The notes beneath the pieces are model-generated. The model ran no database searches. It saw only the letters and a list, made by a program, of their open reading frames with translations, and was not told the DNA's origin. From NCBI RefSeq assembly GCF_000813145.1, contig NZ_BAZF01000004.1:186001-250000 (forward strand): a stretch of 64,000 nt of DNA, given 5' to 3'. Position numbers and translations under genes: made by a program. Positions 47,971-55,823 of the stretch are shown in pieces. Source of the DNA: Geobacter sp. OR-1. GTDB taxonomy: Bacteria; Desulfobacterota; Desulfuromonadia; Geobacterales; DSM-12255. Each line of letters opens with the position of its first letter. Position 1 is the first letter of the stretch.

Positions 47971-49620
47971 TCATGTGGCAGAGATGAACACCAGCTCCTC
48001 GTCCACAATCCGGAAAGAACCACCAAACTGGTCATCCTCGACGATCAATTGCCGGTCGCCAATCTTGACGGTCACGCCATAGAATATATTTCGTTCCACA
48101 TCGATGCTCGCATCCGGATCAGGGGTAAGCTTTTTCTGCAGACGCTTTTTCTGGCCGAACAGTTCCGCCAGGCCTGACTGCAACTCCTGGTAGTCCTGCT
48201 CCAGTTGCCGGCTCCGTTCGGCATTGAACCGCTCCGGATGCTCCCGGCAGTAACCCAGGTCTTTTTCCGTCTCTTCCAGCTCTTTTTCCTTGGCGTCTAT
48301 CAGGTGCTGCACCTCGCTGAGCCGTTCGCTTACCAGCGGCTCGATTCCGGCCTCGATCCGGGTCGCAACACTTGCCCGCGACCCGGCAACAATCGCCTGC
48401 ACCTTTTTCCCCGCCCGGCAGCTCCCGCCGATCAGGTGTCCCTTGTTCGACCCTTTTTCGCCGAGTGAGATCTGGCCGGATGCGATGAGTTCGCTCTTCA
48501 TGGCCAATTCCTTGATCTCGATATCTGCGCTGGACTCCACAATCGCATTTTCGACAAACAGGGCCGAGACATTCCCATGAGCCCTAATTATTGCATGTTC
48601 TGCCGGATGTTCGGAGCTCGTCACCTCAAAACCATGCCCGATCACCCCGCCCTGGACTGTGACATTCCCCTCGCATTTGATGGTTGCGGCCTCCACCACA
48701 CCCTTGACGACGACATCACCGGCAACATTTAATTCCATCCCCTCCTTGACATCGCCCGCAACCTCCACCGATCCGTCAAAACGAAGGTTTCCGGTGGAAA
48801 GATCGACATTCTTGACCTTGATTACCGGTTCAATCATTACGCCGTCTTTGACAAGCACCGGCATGCCCCCGATTGCGGCGATCAGAAGGTCAGGGTCGGC
48901 CGGGTCGGAGTTAACCCCGGAAAGATCGGTTGCAAAGACCAGATCAAGCCCGTCTTCAGCGATAAGCGGCTCTCCGGTGACATCCTCGCCCGGAACCCCG
49001 CAAGTCAGTGGGATCCGGCGCATCACCGGAGTGCCTGCCTTGACGCTGATGATCTCGCTGATGTTGCGGTAATCAACCGTCTCGTCGTCTGATTCTTCTG
49101 AACCCCTTTCACCCGCCTCGGGAATCAGACTCAGCAACTGGGCGTTTTCGCCGTTGACCGGGGGGCGGCCCTCGGCAATGACAAGATTGTCCGTTTCCCG
49201 GCCAGAAGAAATTGCCGTTTCGATCCGGTCCAGTTTAACGCCACTGACGATATGCATGGCAGTCAAGGTATCAAGGATTGTTTCGATGGGAACCGGCGTG
49301 CCGCCGTAAGCAGGAGAAAGCTTCAGAGTAGCGAACATCCGGTCAGGAGAAAGCGAAACAGAGAAATCACCGTCTCTTCTCTCGCCTATATCCAGGACAA
49401 ACGGTCCGGTTGCGGCATTGTAACGTTTCTTGAGATCCCCGGAAGCGTGTTCGAAGATGAAAAAGCCGGTTTCGGCGCGCTGGGCGTCGAGGGCATGCTT
49501 CAACCAGGCAAAGTCGATCGGGATTGTCGGTCCTTCAGGAAGATATTCAGCCTGAAGCCGATTGTGATCCTCGCTCAGGTGAAACCTTAAGCCGCGCCCC
49601 TGCAGATTTTCCTCTCCCAT
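47971..49620 (-). CDS. FapA (DUF342) domain protein
   Basis: 549 residues. The N-terminal part has the FapA region, with GTPVMRRIPLTCGVPGEDVT near 196. A right-handed beta-helix of repeats follows at ~270-400 (VDLSTGNLRFDGSVEVAGDV, then KEGMELNVAGDVVVKGVVEA, then TIKCEGNVTVQGGVIGHG). A coiled coil of Glu/Lys/Gln covers ~440-500 (DAKEKELEETEKDLGYCREH). DUF342 proteins are soluble scaffolds linked to polarity or cell-surface functions in some bacteria. Its role here is unassigned. Confidence 0.82.
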   Translation of the reverse strand: MGEENLQGRGLRFHLSEDHNRLQAEYLPEGPTIPIDFAWLKHALDAQRAETGFFIFEHASGDLKKRYNAATGPFVLDIGERRDGDFSVSLSPDRMFATLKLSPAYGGTPVPIETILDTLTAMHIVSGVKLDRIETAISSGRETDNLVIAEGRPPVNGENAQLLSLIPEAGERGSEESDDETVDYRNISEIISVKAGTPVMRRIPLTCGVPGEDVTGEPLIAEDGLDLVFATDLSGVNSDPADPDLLIAAIGGMPVLVKDGVMIEPVIKVKNVDLSTGNLRFDGSVEVAGDVKEGMELNVAGDVVVKGVVEAATIKCEGNVTVQGGVIGHGFEVTSSEHPAEHAIIRAHGNVSALFVENAIVESSADIEIKELAMKSELIASGQISLGEKGSNKGHLIGGSCRAGKKVQAIVAGSRASVATRIEAGIEPLVSERLSEVQHLIDAKEKELEETEKDLGYCREHPERFNAERSRQLEQDYQELQSGLAELFGQKKRLQKKLTPDPDASIDVERNIFYGVTVKIGDRQLIVEDDQFGGSFRIVDEELVFISAT

Positions 49621-49736
49621 ATCCCGCTCACCCCCCTGTTTGCCCGGCTCCGGTTTGAAATGATCAAAGGGATACAGTCCAGAAGCCTTATAATTAAAAT
49701 ATCGACCCCTGGACGGCCATCTTTAGCGCATATTCA

Positions 49737-50873
49737 TCATATTATCAGTTCCCCGTCCCGAAGCAACGCGACTTCCCTGCCATCGGGAAATACGGCAACC
49801 AGGGTCGGCTGGAAAAAGACGTAATCTTCGTGGAAAGGCACCTGGACCTTGCCGCCGAATCCGGAATTGTCTCCGAGCGCAATATGAACGGTGCCAAGGA
49901 TCTTTTCGGCTTCAAGGATATTGTCCGGCCTGGTTGCCCGATCATTGGTGCCGATGCCGAGCTCGGCAATGTTTCGGACCAGCGGGTTGGCGGCAAACGC
50001 CTCCCGCAACTCCGCAGTAAAGGGATCGTCCCCCTCCACGCTCACGGCAACGCCATCCCGGACCAACAGCCGCACCGGAGAGTCCAGCTTTCGGGACGGG
50101 GTGTATTCCAGCACCATCTCCCCGCTGCTGGTCCCTTCCACAGGGGCAAGATAGACCTCTCCGGCCGGCAGGTTGCCAAAGCTCCCCGGCGCCGTGAGGA
50201 TGCCATCATCGCCGGCAGCCGTCCTGCCGATACAGCCAAAGGTCATACGCGTGCCGTTCGGAGTGGCAAGCCTTATCTCCGCTGCCCCTGCAAGCGCAGC
50301 AGCCAGCCGGTCGGTGCGCGCCTTCAGGACGTCCCAATCGGCCAGCATTGCGCCGAAGAACATATCCGGATCGAAATGGGGCAAACTTGCAAAGCGGCAA
50401 CCGGCAGCGTTTGCCAAGGCGCGGAACCTGGTGTGACTCGTTGAGTTATTGGATAGGGCCACCACAACGTCGGCCACCGCCTCGCATCCGGCAAGGACAA
50501 TCTCCCGCGCCGCATCAAGCTCGGCATTCCCGGCGGTCTTTGCGATCAGCTTTTCCAGCAACCCCTCCTTCTCCAGGCGGGTCATGATCCGTTCACCCAT
50601 AACTGCATGCCAGAGCGTTGGCGGCGGTTCCACGCCGGAGCCGGCAGTAGCGGGGAACCCGACGAAAAATGCATTCCCGTATCGATCGGCAGCAAAGGCC
50701 GCGGCCGCCTCTGCAACCTGATACAGCCTTCTGCGGCGATCGGCCTCCTGCGGTTCGATCGATTCATCATCACGGATCAGGTCACTGAAGACGACAATCT
50801 TCTCCCCTGGCGTAACTCCCATATTGATCGTAAATAAAGATGCAAATGATTCAAGAAATTCGGCATTCTGCAT
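49737..50873 (-). CDS. M29-like aminopeptidase-family protein
   Basis: 378 residues resembling the AmpS/M29 metallopeptidase group and its dioxygenase relatives. The C-terminal motif set is IAELGIGTNDRATRPDNILE, EKILGTVHIALGDNSGFGGK, VQVPFHEDYVFFQPTL and VAVFPDGREV. The N-terminal half binds the dimer partner (GEKIVVFSDL; VVALSNNSTSHTRFR). Metal ligands expected from the family are Glu, His and Asp in these segments. It lies 29 bases after the hybrid kinase gene on the same strand. Confidence 0.75.
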   Translation of the reverse strand: MQNAEFLESFASLFTINMGVTPGEKIVVFSDLIRDDESIEPQEADRRRRLYQVAEAAAAFAADRYGNAFFVGFPATAGSGVEPPPTLWHAVMGERIMTRLEKEGLLEKLIAKTAGNAELDAAREIVLAGCEAVADVVVALSNNSTSHTRFRALANAAGCRFASLPHFDPDMFFGAMLADWDVLKARTDRLAAALAGAAEIRLATPNGTRMTFGCIGRTAAGDDGILTAPGSFGNLPAGEVYLAPVEGTSSGEMVLEYTPSRKLDSPVRLLVRDGVAVSVEGDDPFTAELREAFAANPLVRNIAELGIGTNDRATRPDNILEAEKILGTVHIALGDNSGFGGKVQVPFHEDYVFFQPTLVAVFPDGREVALLRDGELII

Positions 50874-50902
50874 TTAGCCCTGCCTCCCGGCTCATATTTT
50901 TC

Positions 50903-53425
50903 TCAGTCAGTCGCTTCCTGCGCTAGGTACACCCTTTTCACCACCGACTCCAGGTCTGAAAGCCGGTAAGGTTTTTGAACGAATCCGGCCAGCCCCTTCC
51001 CCATAAACCGTTGCGTTACTTCCTGTTCATTGTAACCGCTGCTCATGATTACCTTCAAGTCGGGCCTGATCTTCCTCAGTTCGGTAAAGGTCTGTTCACC
51101 GTCAAGATGCGGCATGGTAAGATCTATGATTACCAGCGAAATATCCGGATGGCCCTTGAATATCTCAATGGCCTCTCTGCCGTCGAGGGCGATCACAACA
51201 TCAAACCCGAGCATCCGCAGCATTTCACCGCCGATTGCACATACCGTCTCTTCATCATCAACAAAAAGCACCAGGCCGCTTCCTTGCCAGCCATCCCTTT
51301 CCTCCTGCGTATCGCTCACCGGCTCTTCCGGCATGCTGCTGGCAGGCAGAAGGATCCGGAACGTACTCCCCTTCCCGGGCTCGCTGCTGACCTTGATCGC
51401 CCCCCGGTGCCCCCTGATTATCCCGAGAACGGCAGCCATGCCGAGCCCCCGGCCGGTGAACTTGGTGGTAAAGAACGGATCGAATATCTTCTTTGCGGTC
51501 TCCCTGTCCATGCCGCAGCCATTATCCGAAACTTCAACATAAACATATGTCCCTTCGGCCAGGTTGTTCTCCAGCCAGACACCTCTAAGGTAAGAACTGT
51601 CACACTCCATGCTGCCGGTGTTGATGGCAATCACCCCGCTCCTCTCTCCGATCGCCTCGGAAGCATTTATCACCAGATTCATGAGCACCTGCCGAAGCTG
51701 GGTAGCGTCGGCTTCGACAAGCGGAAGGGGACGAGTCAGGTTGAACTTGAGCAGCGCCTTCTTGGAGATCGACACCTCAAGTATATGCCCCATCTCCTCG
51801 ACCATCCTGTTCATGTCAAGCGCCTCGATTACGAATTTCCCTTTGCCCGAATAAGCGAGCATCTGGCGCGCCAGATCAGTGGCGCGGGCCGCCGCCTTTT
51901 CGATACGGCGCAGGTTTTCGACCACGGGCGACTCCGGGCTTACCTGCATCAGGGCGATATCCGCGTTCCCCACGACCGCGGTAAGGATGTTGTTGAAATC
52001 ATGGGCAATCCCACCGGCAAGAATCCCCAGACTCTCCAGTTTCTGGGCATGCTGCATCCTCTCTTCCAGCAAGCGCCGATCCTCCTCGGCCTTTTTCTTA
52101 AGCGTCACGTCGGAGAAGATGGTGGCAAACCCGTCATCTTCCCACTTTATGACCGAGATGGAGAAATACCGCTCCAACGGAGCGAAATACGTCTCGAAAT
52201 TCAATTGTGCGCCTGTTGCGAGGGCATTGCTGTACTCGGTCAGATAAGGAGGCTCGCCGGTGCCATAAACATCCGTTGCCAGCCTTCCGACCACAGACTC
52301 TTTCGATAATCCCAGGATCGTTTCGTAGGACGGGTTCACCTCCACTATCCGGTAATTGATGATAGTCCCTTCTGCGTCCTTTACAACCCTGTGCAGCGCC
52401 ACCCCTTCCAGCATATTCTTAAAGAGAGACCGGAACTTGCTTTCGCTGGCCGCCAGTTCCCTGAGAGCTCGCTTATGCTCGCTCACGTCCCTGACAACGG
52501 CGCAGTTGTATTCACTCCCCTGGAAATTCAGAAAATTGGCCACCACCTCCACGTCGATGAGCCTCCCGTCCTTGGCCCAATGAATGGTCTCAAGTCTGAG
52601 GCTCCCCTCCTCGGCAAGTTCCTGCCAATGAGCCGGCCATTTTTCAGCGGGAAACGTTGGATCGATATCCTTGACCGACATTTCCATAAACTCTGCCGCC
52701 GAATACCCAAGCATCAGGCAGGCGGCATTGTTTACCCTGCGGATCCGCCCCGTCTTGTCGACCCAGTAGATCGGATCGAGCATCCGGTCAATGGAGAAGT
52801 TCGACATCTGCAGCTGTTCATCTTTCTCGCGTAATTCGGCCTCTGCCTGTTTGCGCCCGGAGATGTCACGGATGAAGCTGTAAAACACCCCGCCCCGGTC
52901 CGAATTGTATGTGACACTGGCCTCAATATCCAGCAGCGATCCGTCGCATCTGCGATGACTCGTCTCGAAACAGTCATACCCCAGGGAAATTATTTTCCGG
53001 AGATGCCCGGAAACCTCCGCATCGGACTCGCTTGCCTCGACATCGGCAATTCTCATGGCCAGAAGCTCTTCGCGGCTGTAACCGGACAACGAGCAGTACG
53101 CGTTATTGACCTCGATAAACCGCCCTGACATATCGGTAACATAAAACCCGTCGCGGGTTGTGTCCAGGATCGTCTTCAGCTCGCGAACCACCCCGATCCG
53201 AACCGCCAGGCGCGAGATCAGCCCATACAGGAGAGTTGCCGTAACAATGACGAAGAGCCACCCCTTGATAGTGGCAATCAGGGTTATCAGCTCCTGGTCC
53301 TTTACCATAAGCGTGAGCAACCGGTCCGACAAAAGGATCCAAAGACCGGCGACAACCGCATATATGCATACGATCCTCAATGCCGGCCGGGATGGGATAT
53401 ATCTTTCTCCGGATTTAGCAGTCAT
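50903..53425 (-). CDS. Hybrid histidine kinase with three PAS domains and a receiver
   Basis: 840 residues. Two membrane spans at about 17-35 and 45-65 enclose a very short periplasmic loop, so sensing is likely by the PAS domains. PAS1 is near 85-195, PAS2 near 210-320 and PAS3 near 330-440. The phospho-His box is LESLGILAGGIAHDFNNILT (~462). ATPase boxes are VLMNLVINASEAIGE, VSDNGCGM and GRGLGMAAVLGII. The receiver (~715-830) has LFVDDEETVC, the acceptor Asp in LVIIDLTMP, and FVQKPYRLSDL. No separate response regulator is next to it. It is divergent from sfrB. Confidence 0.93.
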   Translation of the reverse strand: MTAKSGERYIPSRPALRIVCIYAVVAGLWILLSDRLLTLMVKDQELITLIATIKGWLFVIVTATLLYGLISRLAVRIGVVRELKTILDTTRDGFYVTDMSGRFIEVNNAYCSLSGYSREELLAMRIADVEASESDAEVSGHLRKIISLGYDCFETSHRRCDGSLLDIEASVTYNSDRGGVFYSFIRDISGRKQAEAELREKDEQLQMSNFSIDRMLDPIYWVDKTGRIRRVNNAACLMLGYSAAEFMEMSVKDIDPTFPAEKWPAHWQELAEEGSLRLETIHWAKDGRLIDVEVVANFLNFQGSEYNCAVVRDVSEHKRALRELAASESKFRSLFKNMLEGVALHRVVKDAEGTIINYRIVEVNPSYETILGLSKESVVGRLATDVYGTGEPPYLTEYSNALATGAQLNFETYFAPLERYFSISVIKWEDDGFATIFSDVTLKKKAEEDRRLLEERMQHAQKLESLGILAGGIAHDFNNILTAVVGNADIALMQVSPESPVVENLRRIEKAAARATDLARQMLAYSGKGKFVIEALDMNRMVEEMGHILEVSISKKALLKFNLTRPLPLVEADATQLRQVLMNLVINASEAIGERSGVIAINTGSMECDSSYLRGVWLENNLAEGTYVYVEVSDNGCGMDRETAKKIFDPFFTTKFTGRGLGMAAVLGIIRGHRGAIKVSSEPGKGSTFRILLPASSMPEEPVSDTQEERDGWQGSGLVLFVDDEETVCAIGGEMLRMLGFDVVIALDGREAIEIFKGHPDISLVIIDLTMPHLDGEQTFTELRKIRPDLKVIMSSGYNEQEVTQRFMGKGLAGFVQKPYRLSDLESVVKRVYLAQEATD

Positions 53426-53771
53426 TTGGTCTTAACCCTTTTCCGATCCAGGCACTCCGGTCAGAGTATTTCAGAAGAAATGAGCAAGCGATAAAAACAA
53501 CTATTTCCTTGGATAATAGATAATTCAAATACCTTAATTGTCAACGGGAATAAAGCGGGCCGTGGTCGAAGAGGAGAGGATGAAAACGATCTCTCCGCAT
53601 CGCAATCAAATGAACCAAAACCAATGGTAAATATATTTTTAACTTGATTAGACACAGCCTGTTGTGCTAATAGTTGCATACTGTATACAAATGCAACAAG
53701 GCAATTTCCCAAACAAAAGCAAATAGTTACTACATTTCCGGGCACTGCCGCACGGTTATTTGGAGGCGCAC
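53426..53771. other. Gene-free region upstream of sfrB
   Basis: About 345 AT-rich bases between the hybrid kinase and sfrB. It includes the inverted repeat at 53673-53697 and promoter-like AT stretches. Frames here lack ribosome sites, and no gene is called. Confidence 0.5.
53673..53697. promoter_or_regulatory. Operator-like inverted repeat upstream of sfrBA
   Basis: GTTGCAT and ATGCAAC, seven-base perfect arms with 11 bases between, enclosing a TATACA box (53684-53689) that could be a -10 element. A dimeric regulator bound here would block that promoter. It is 75 bases before the sfrB start. Confidence 0.5.
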
Positions 53772-55790
53772 GTGGCACAGGTGGTCTTTTCCAGTTGGGG
53801 GAGAAACATAGTTGATAACCGCGCAGGGGGCGAGGCAAAAGAGGCGACATTCCGCTTACCTACGACCTTTGACGGAGAAAAGTCCCTTGGCGCCTTCATG
53901 GGCTGGGATGGAATAATCCTTTACGACCGCGGTGTGGACGTCCCGGCAATGGTCGCCGAGTACATGCGCAGGCTTCAGACCATGTATGTCTGCGGCAAAT
54001 GCACCCCCGGCAAAAAAGGGACCAAGGTAATGATGGACGCACTTGCGGCCATTATTGACGGCAAAGGCAAGGAGTCTGACCTGGCAGTCATGGAAGATCT
54101 CGCCGAGCTGCTCAAGAACTGCAAATGCACCCTCTGCCCGACCTCGACGGTGCCGGTGTTCGACGCGGTCAAGCATTTCCGCGACGACTTCCTCGCCTAT
54201 ATCAACGGCACGAAGACCCCGCAGGCCAAGCACCGTCTCATCCATCGCTATACCGCCCCCTGCCAGGACAAGTGCCCGGCCCATATCGATATTCCGGCCT
54301 ACATTGAAGCGATAAAAGAGTATCGCTACGATGAATCCCTGGAGATAATCCGCGACAACATGCCGCTCCCATCCGTCTGCGGCCGGGTCTGCCCGCATCC
54401 GTGCGAGACCGCCTGCCGCCGCAAGCAGGTGGATGAACCGATCAGCATTATGGTTCTGAAAAGAACCGCGTCCGATTACGAATGGCAGCATCAGGCCAAG
54501 CCCCCCATGGTCGCCAAGCCGAAAAAGTCCAAGACCGTCGGGATCATCGGCGCCGGACCTGCCGGCGTGGCAGCAGCCTATTATCTCGCCCTGGAAGGTT
54601 ACACCAGCACCATTTACGAGGCGCTTCCCGAAGGGTTCGCGGGCGGCATGATCGCGGTCGGCATCCCACCTTACCGGATGCCGCGTCATCTGCTGCAGCG
54701 CGATATCGACATCATCTGCTCCATGGGTTCCGAGATCAAGTACGGGGTCAGGGTCGGCAAGGATATTTCACTCACCGAACTGAAGCAGAAGCACGATGCC
54801 GTGTTCATCGCTCCGGGGGCGCACCGTTCCAAGCCGATGGGGGTCGAAGGGGAAGACAAGGGTTACAAAGGGTTCCTCAGGGGCGGAATTGATTTCCTCC
54901 GCGAGGCCTACATGAAGCAGCCGACCGGAATGGGGAAAAAGGTCTGCGTGGTCGGCGGCGGTAACACTGCCATCGACTGCGTCAGGGTCGCGCTCCGTGA
55001 AGGGGCCGAAGAGTCCACCCTCCTCTACCGCCGCTCCCGAAAGGAGATGCCGGCCGATGTCTGGGAAGTTGACGGCGCCGATGAGGAAGGGGTACGGTTC
55101 GAGTTCCAGGTACTCCCCACCAAGATCATCGTCGATGCCAACGATCAGGTAACCGGCGTCGAATGCGTTCGTATGGCCATGGGCGAGCCGGATGCATCCG
55201 GCCGCCGTCGCCCGGAACCGGTCGCCGGCAGCGAATTCATCGTCGAATGCGACACCGTTATCCCGGCTATCGGCCAGGACCCGGATCTGTCGTTCATACC
55301 GCCCGATCTCGGGATCGACATCACCAAGTGGAACACGGTCGTCACCAAGAATGTCCCGCTGAAAGGGGCTGACGGCAAGGCCCTGCTTGATGGCATGGGT
55401 AACGCACTCTCCCGTCTCCTCATTACTGACATGGACGGCGTCTTTGCCGGCGGCGACGCCGAGATCGGCCCGCTGACCGTCGTGGCCTGCATCGGCAACG
55501 CCCATCGCGCCGCCAGGGTAATCCAGCGGTGGCTCGAAGAAGGCAAGGCATACCTTTCGGATGACGACCTGATGGAAGATATTCTGAACTACCTGCCGGT
55601 CTACGACAAGAACGAGCAGGTACCGTGGCTCGATTCCAGCAGCCGGGCCCACCAGGCCGAAGTCCACGGCAAGGAACGCGCCAGCAAGGATAACTACTGC
55701 GAAGTGGAACTCGGCTTCAAGGATACTCAGGCGGTCAAAGAAGCGGAAAGATGCCTGCGCTGCTATAGAATGGCAATGATCGCCGTCTAA
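53772..55790 (+). CDS. sfrB: NADPH-dependent Fe(III) reductase-type subunit SfrB (GltD-like flavoprotein)
   Basis: About 672 residues from GTG 53772, with GGAGG five bases upstream. The N-terminal ~125 residues match the C-terminal cluster domain of NuoF (YVCGKCTPGKKGTKVMMDAL, then NCKCTLCPTSTVP). A GltD-type double-cluster domain follows (CQDKCPAHIDIPAYIEA, CGRVCPHPCETACRR). The rest is an FAD/NADPH oxidoreductase, with VGIIGAGPAGVAAAYYLA (FAD), VCVVGGGNTAIDCVRVAL (NADPH), and MDGVFAGGDAEIGPLTVV. This NuoF-fragment plus GltD layout and the sfrA-like partner fit the Geobacter SfrAB complex, a cytoplasmic NADPH oxidoreductase first isolated as an Fe(III) reductase. Its true physiological acceptor is not settled. 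Confidence 0.8.
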   Translation: MAQVVFSSWGRNIVDNRAGGEAKEATFRLPTTFDGEKSLGAFMGWDGIILYDRGVDVPAMVAEYMRRLQTMYVCGKCTPGKKGTKVMMDALAAIIDGKGKESDLAVMEDLAELLKNCKCTLCPTSTVPVFDAVKHFRDDFLAYINGTKTPQAKHRLIHRYTAPCQDKCPAHIDIPAYIEAIKEYRYDESLEIIRDNMPLPSVCGRVCPHPCETACRRKQVDEPISIMVLKRTASDYEWQHQAKPPMVAKPKKSKTVGIIGAGPAGVAAAYYLALEGYTSTIYEALPEGFAGGMIAVGIPPYRMPRHLLQRDIDIICSMGSEIKYGVRVGKDISLTELKQKHDAVFIAPGAHRSKPMGVEGEDKGYKGFLRGGIDFLREAYMKQPTGMGKKVCVVGGGNTAIDCVRVALREGAEESTLLYRRSRKEMPADVWEVDGADEEGVRFEFQVLPTKIIVDANDQVTGVECVRMAMGEPDASGRRRPEPVAGSEFIVECDTVIPAIGQDPDLSFIPPDLGIDITKWNTVVTKNVPLKGADGKALLDGMGNALSRLLITDMDGVFAGGDAEIGPLTVVACIGNAHRAARVIQRWLEEGKAYLSDDDLMEDILNYLPVYDKNEQVPWLDSSSRAHQAEVHGKERASKDNYCEVELGFKDTQAVKEAERCLRCYRMAMIAV

Positions 55791-55823
55791 CAAATATTTT
55801 TCTCTTTCAGGGAGTTAATGCAT

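Noticed and set aside
53461-53850. 129-codon minus-strand frame before sfrB
   Set aside because: Overlaps the sfrB start, lacks a ribosome site and has no family resemblance.
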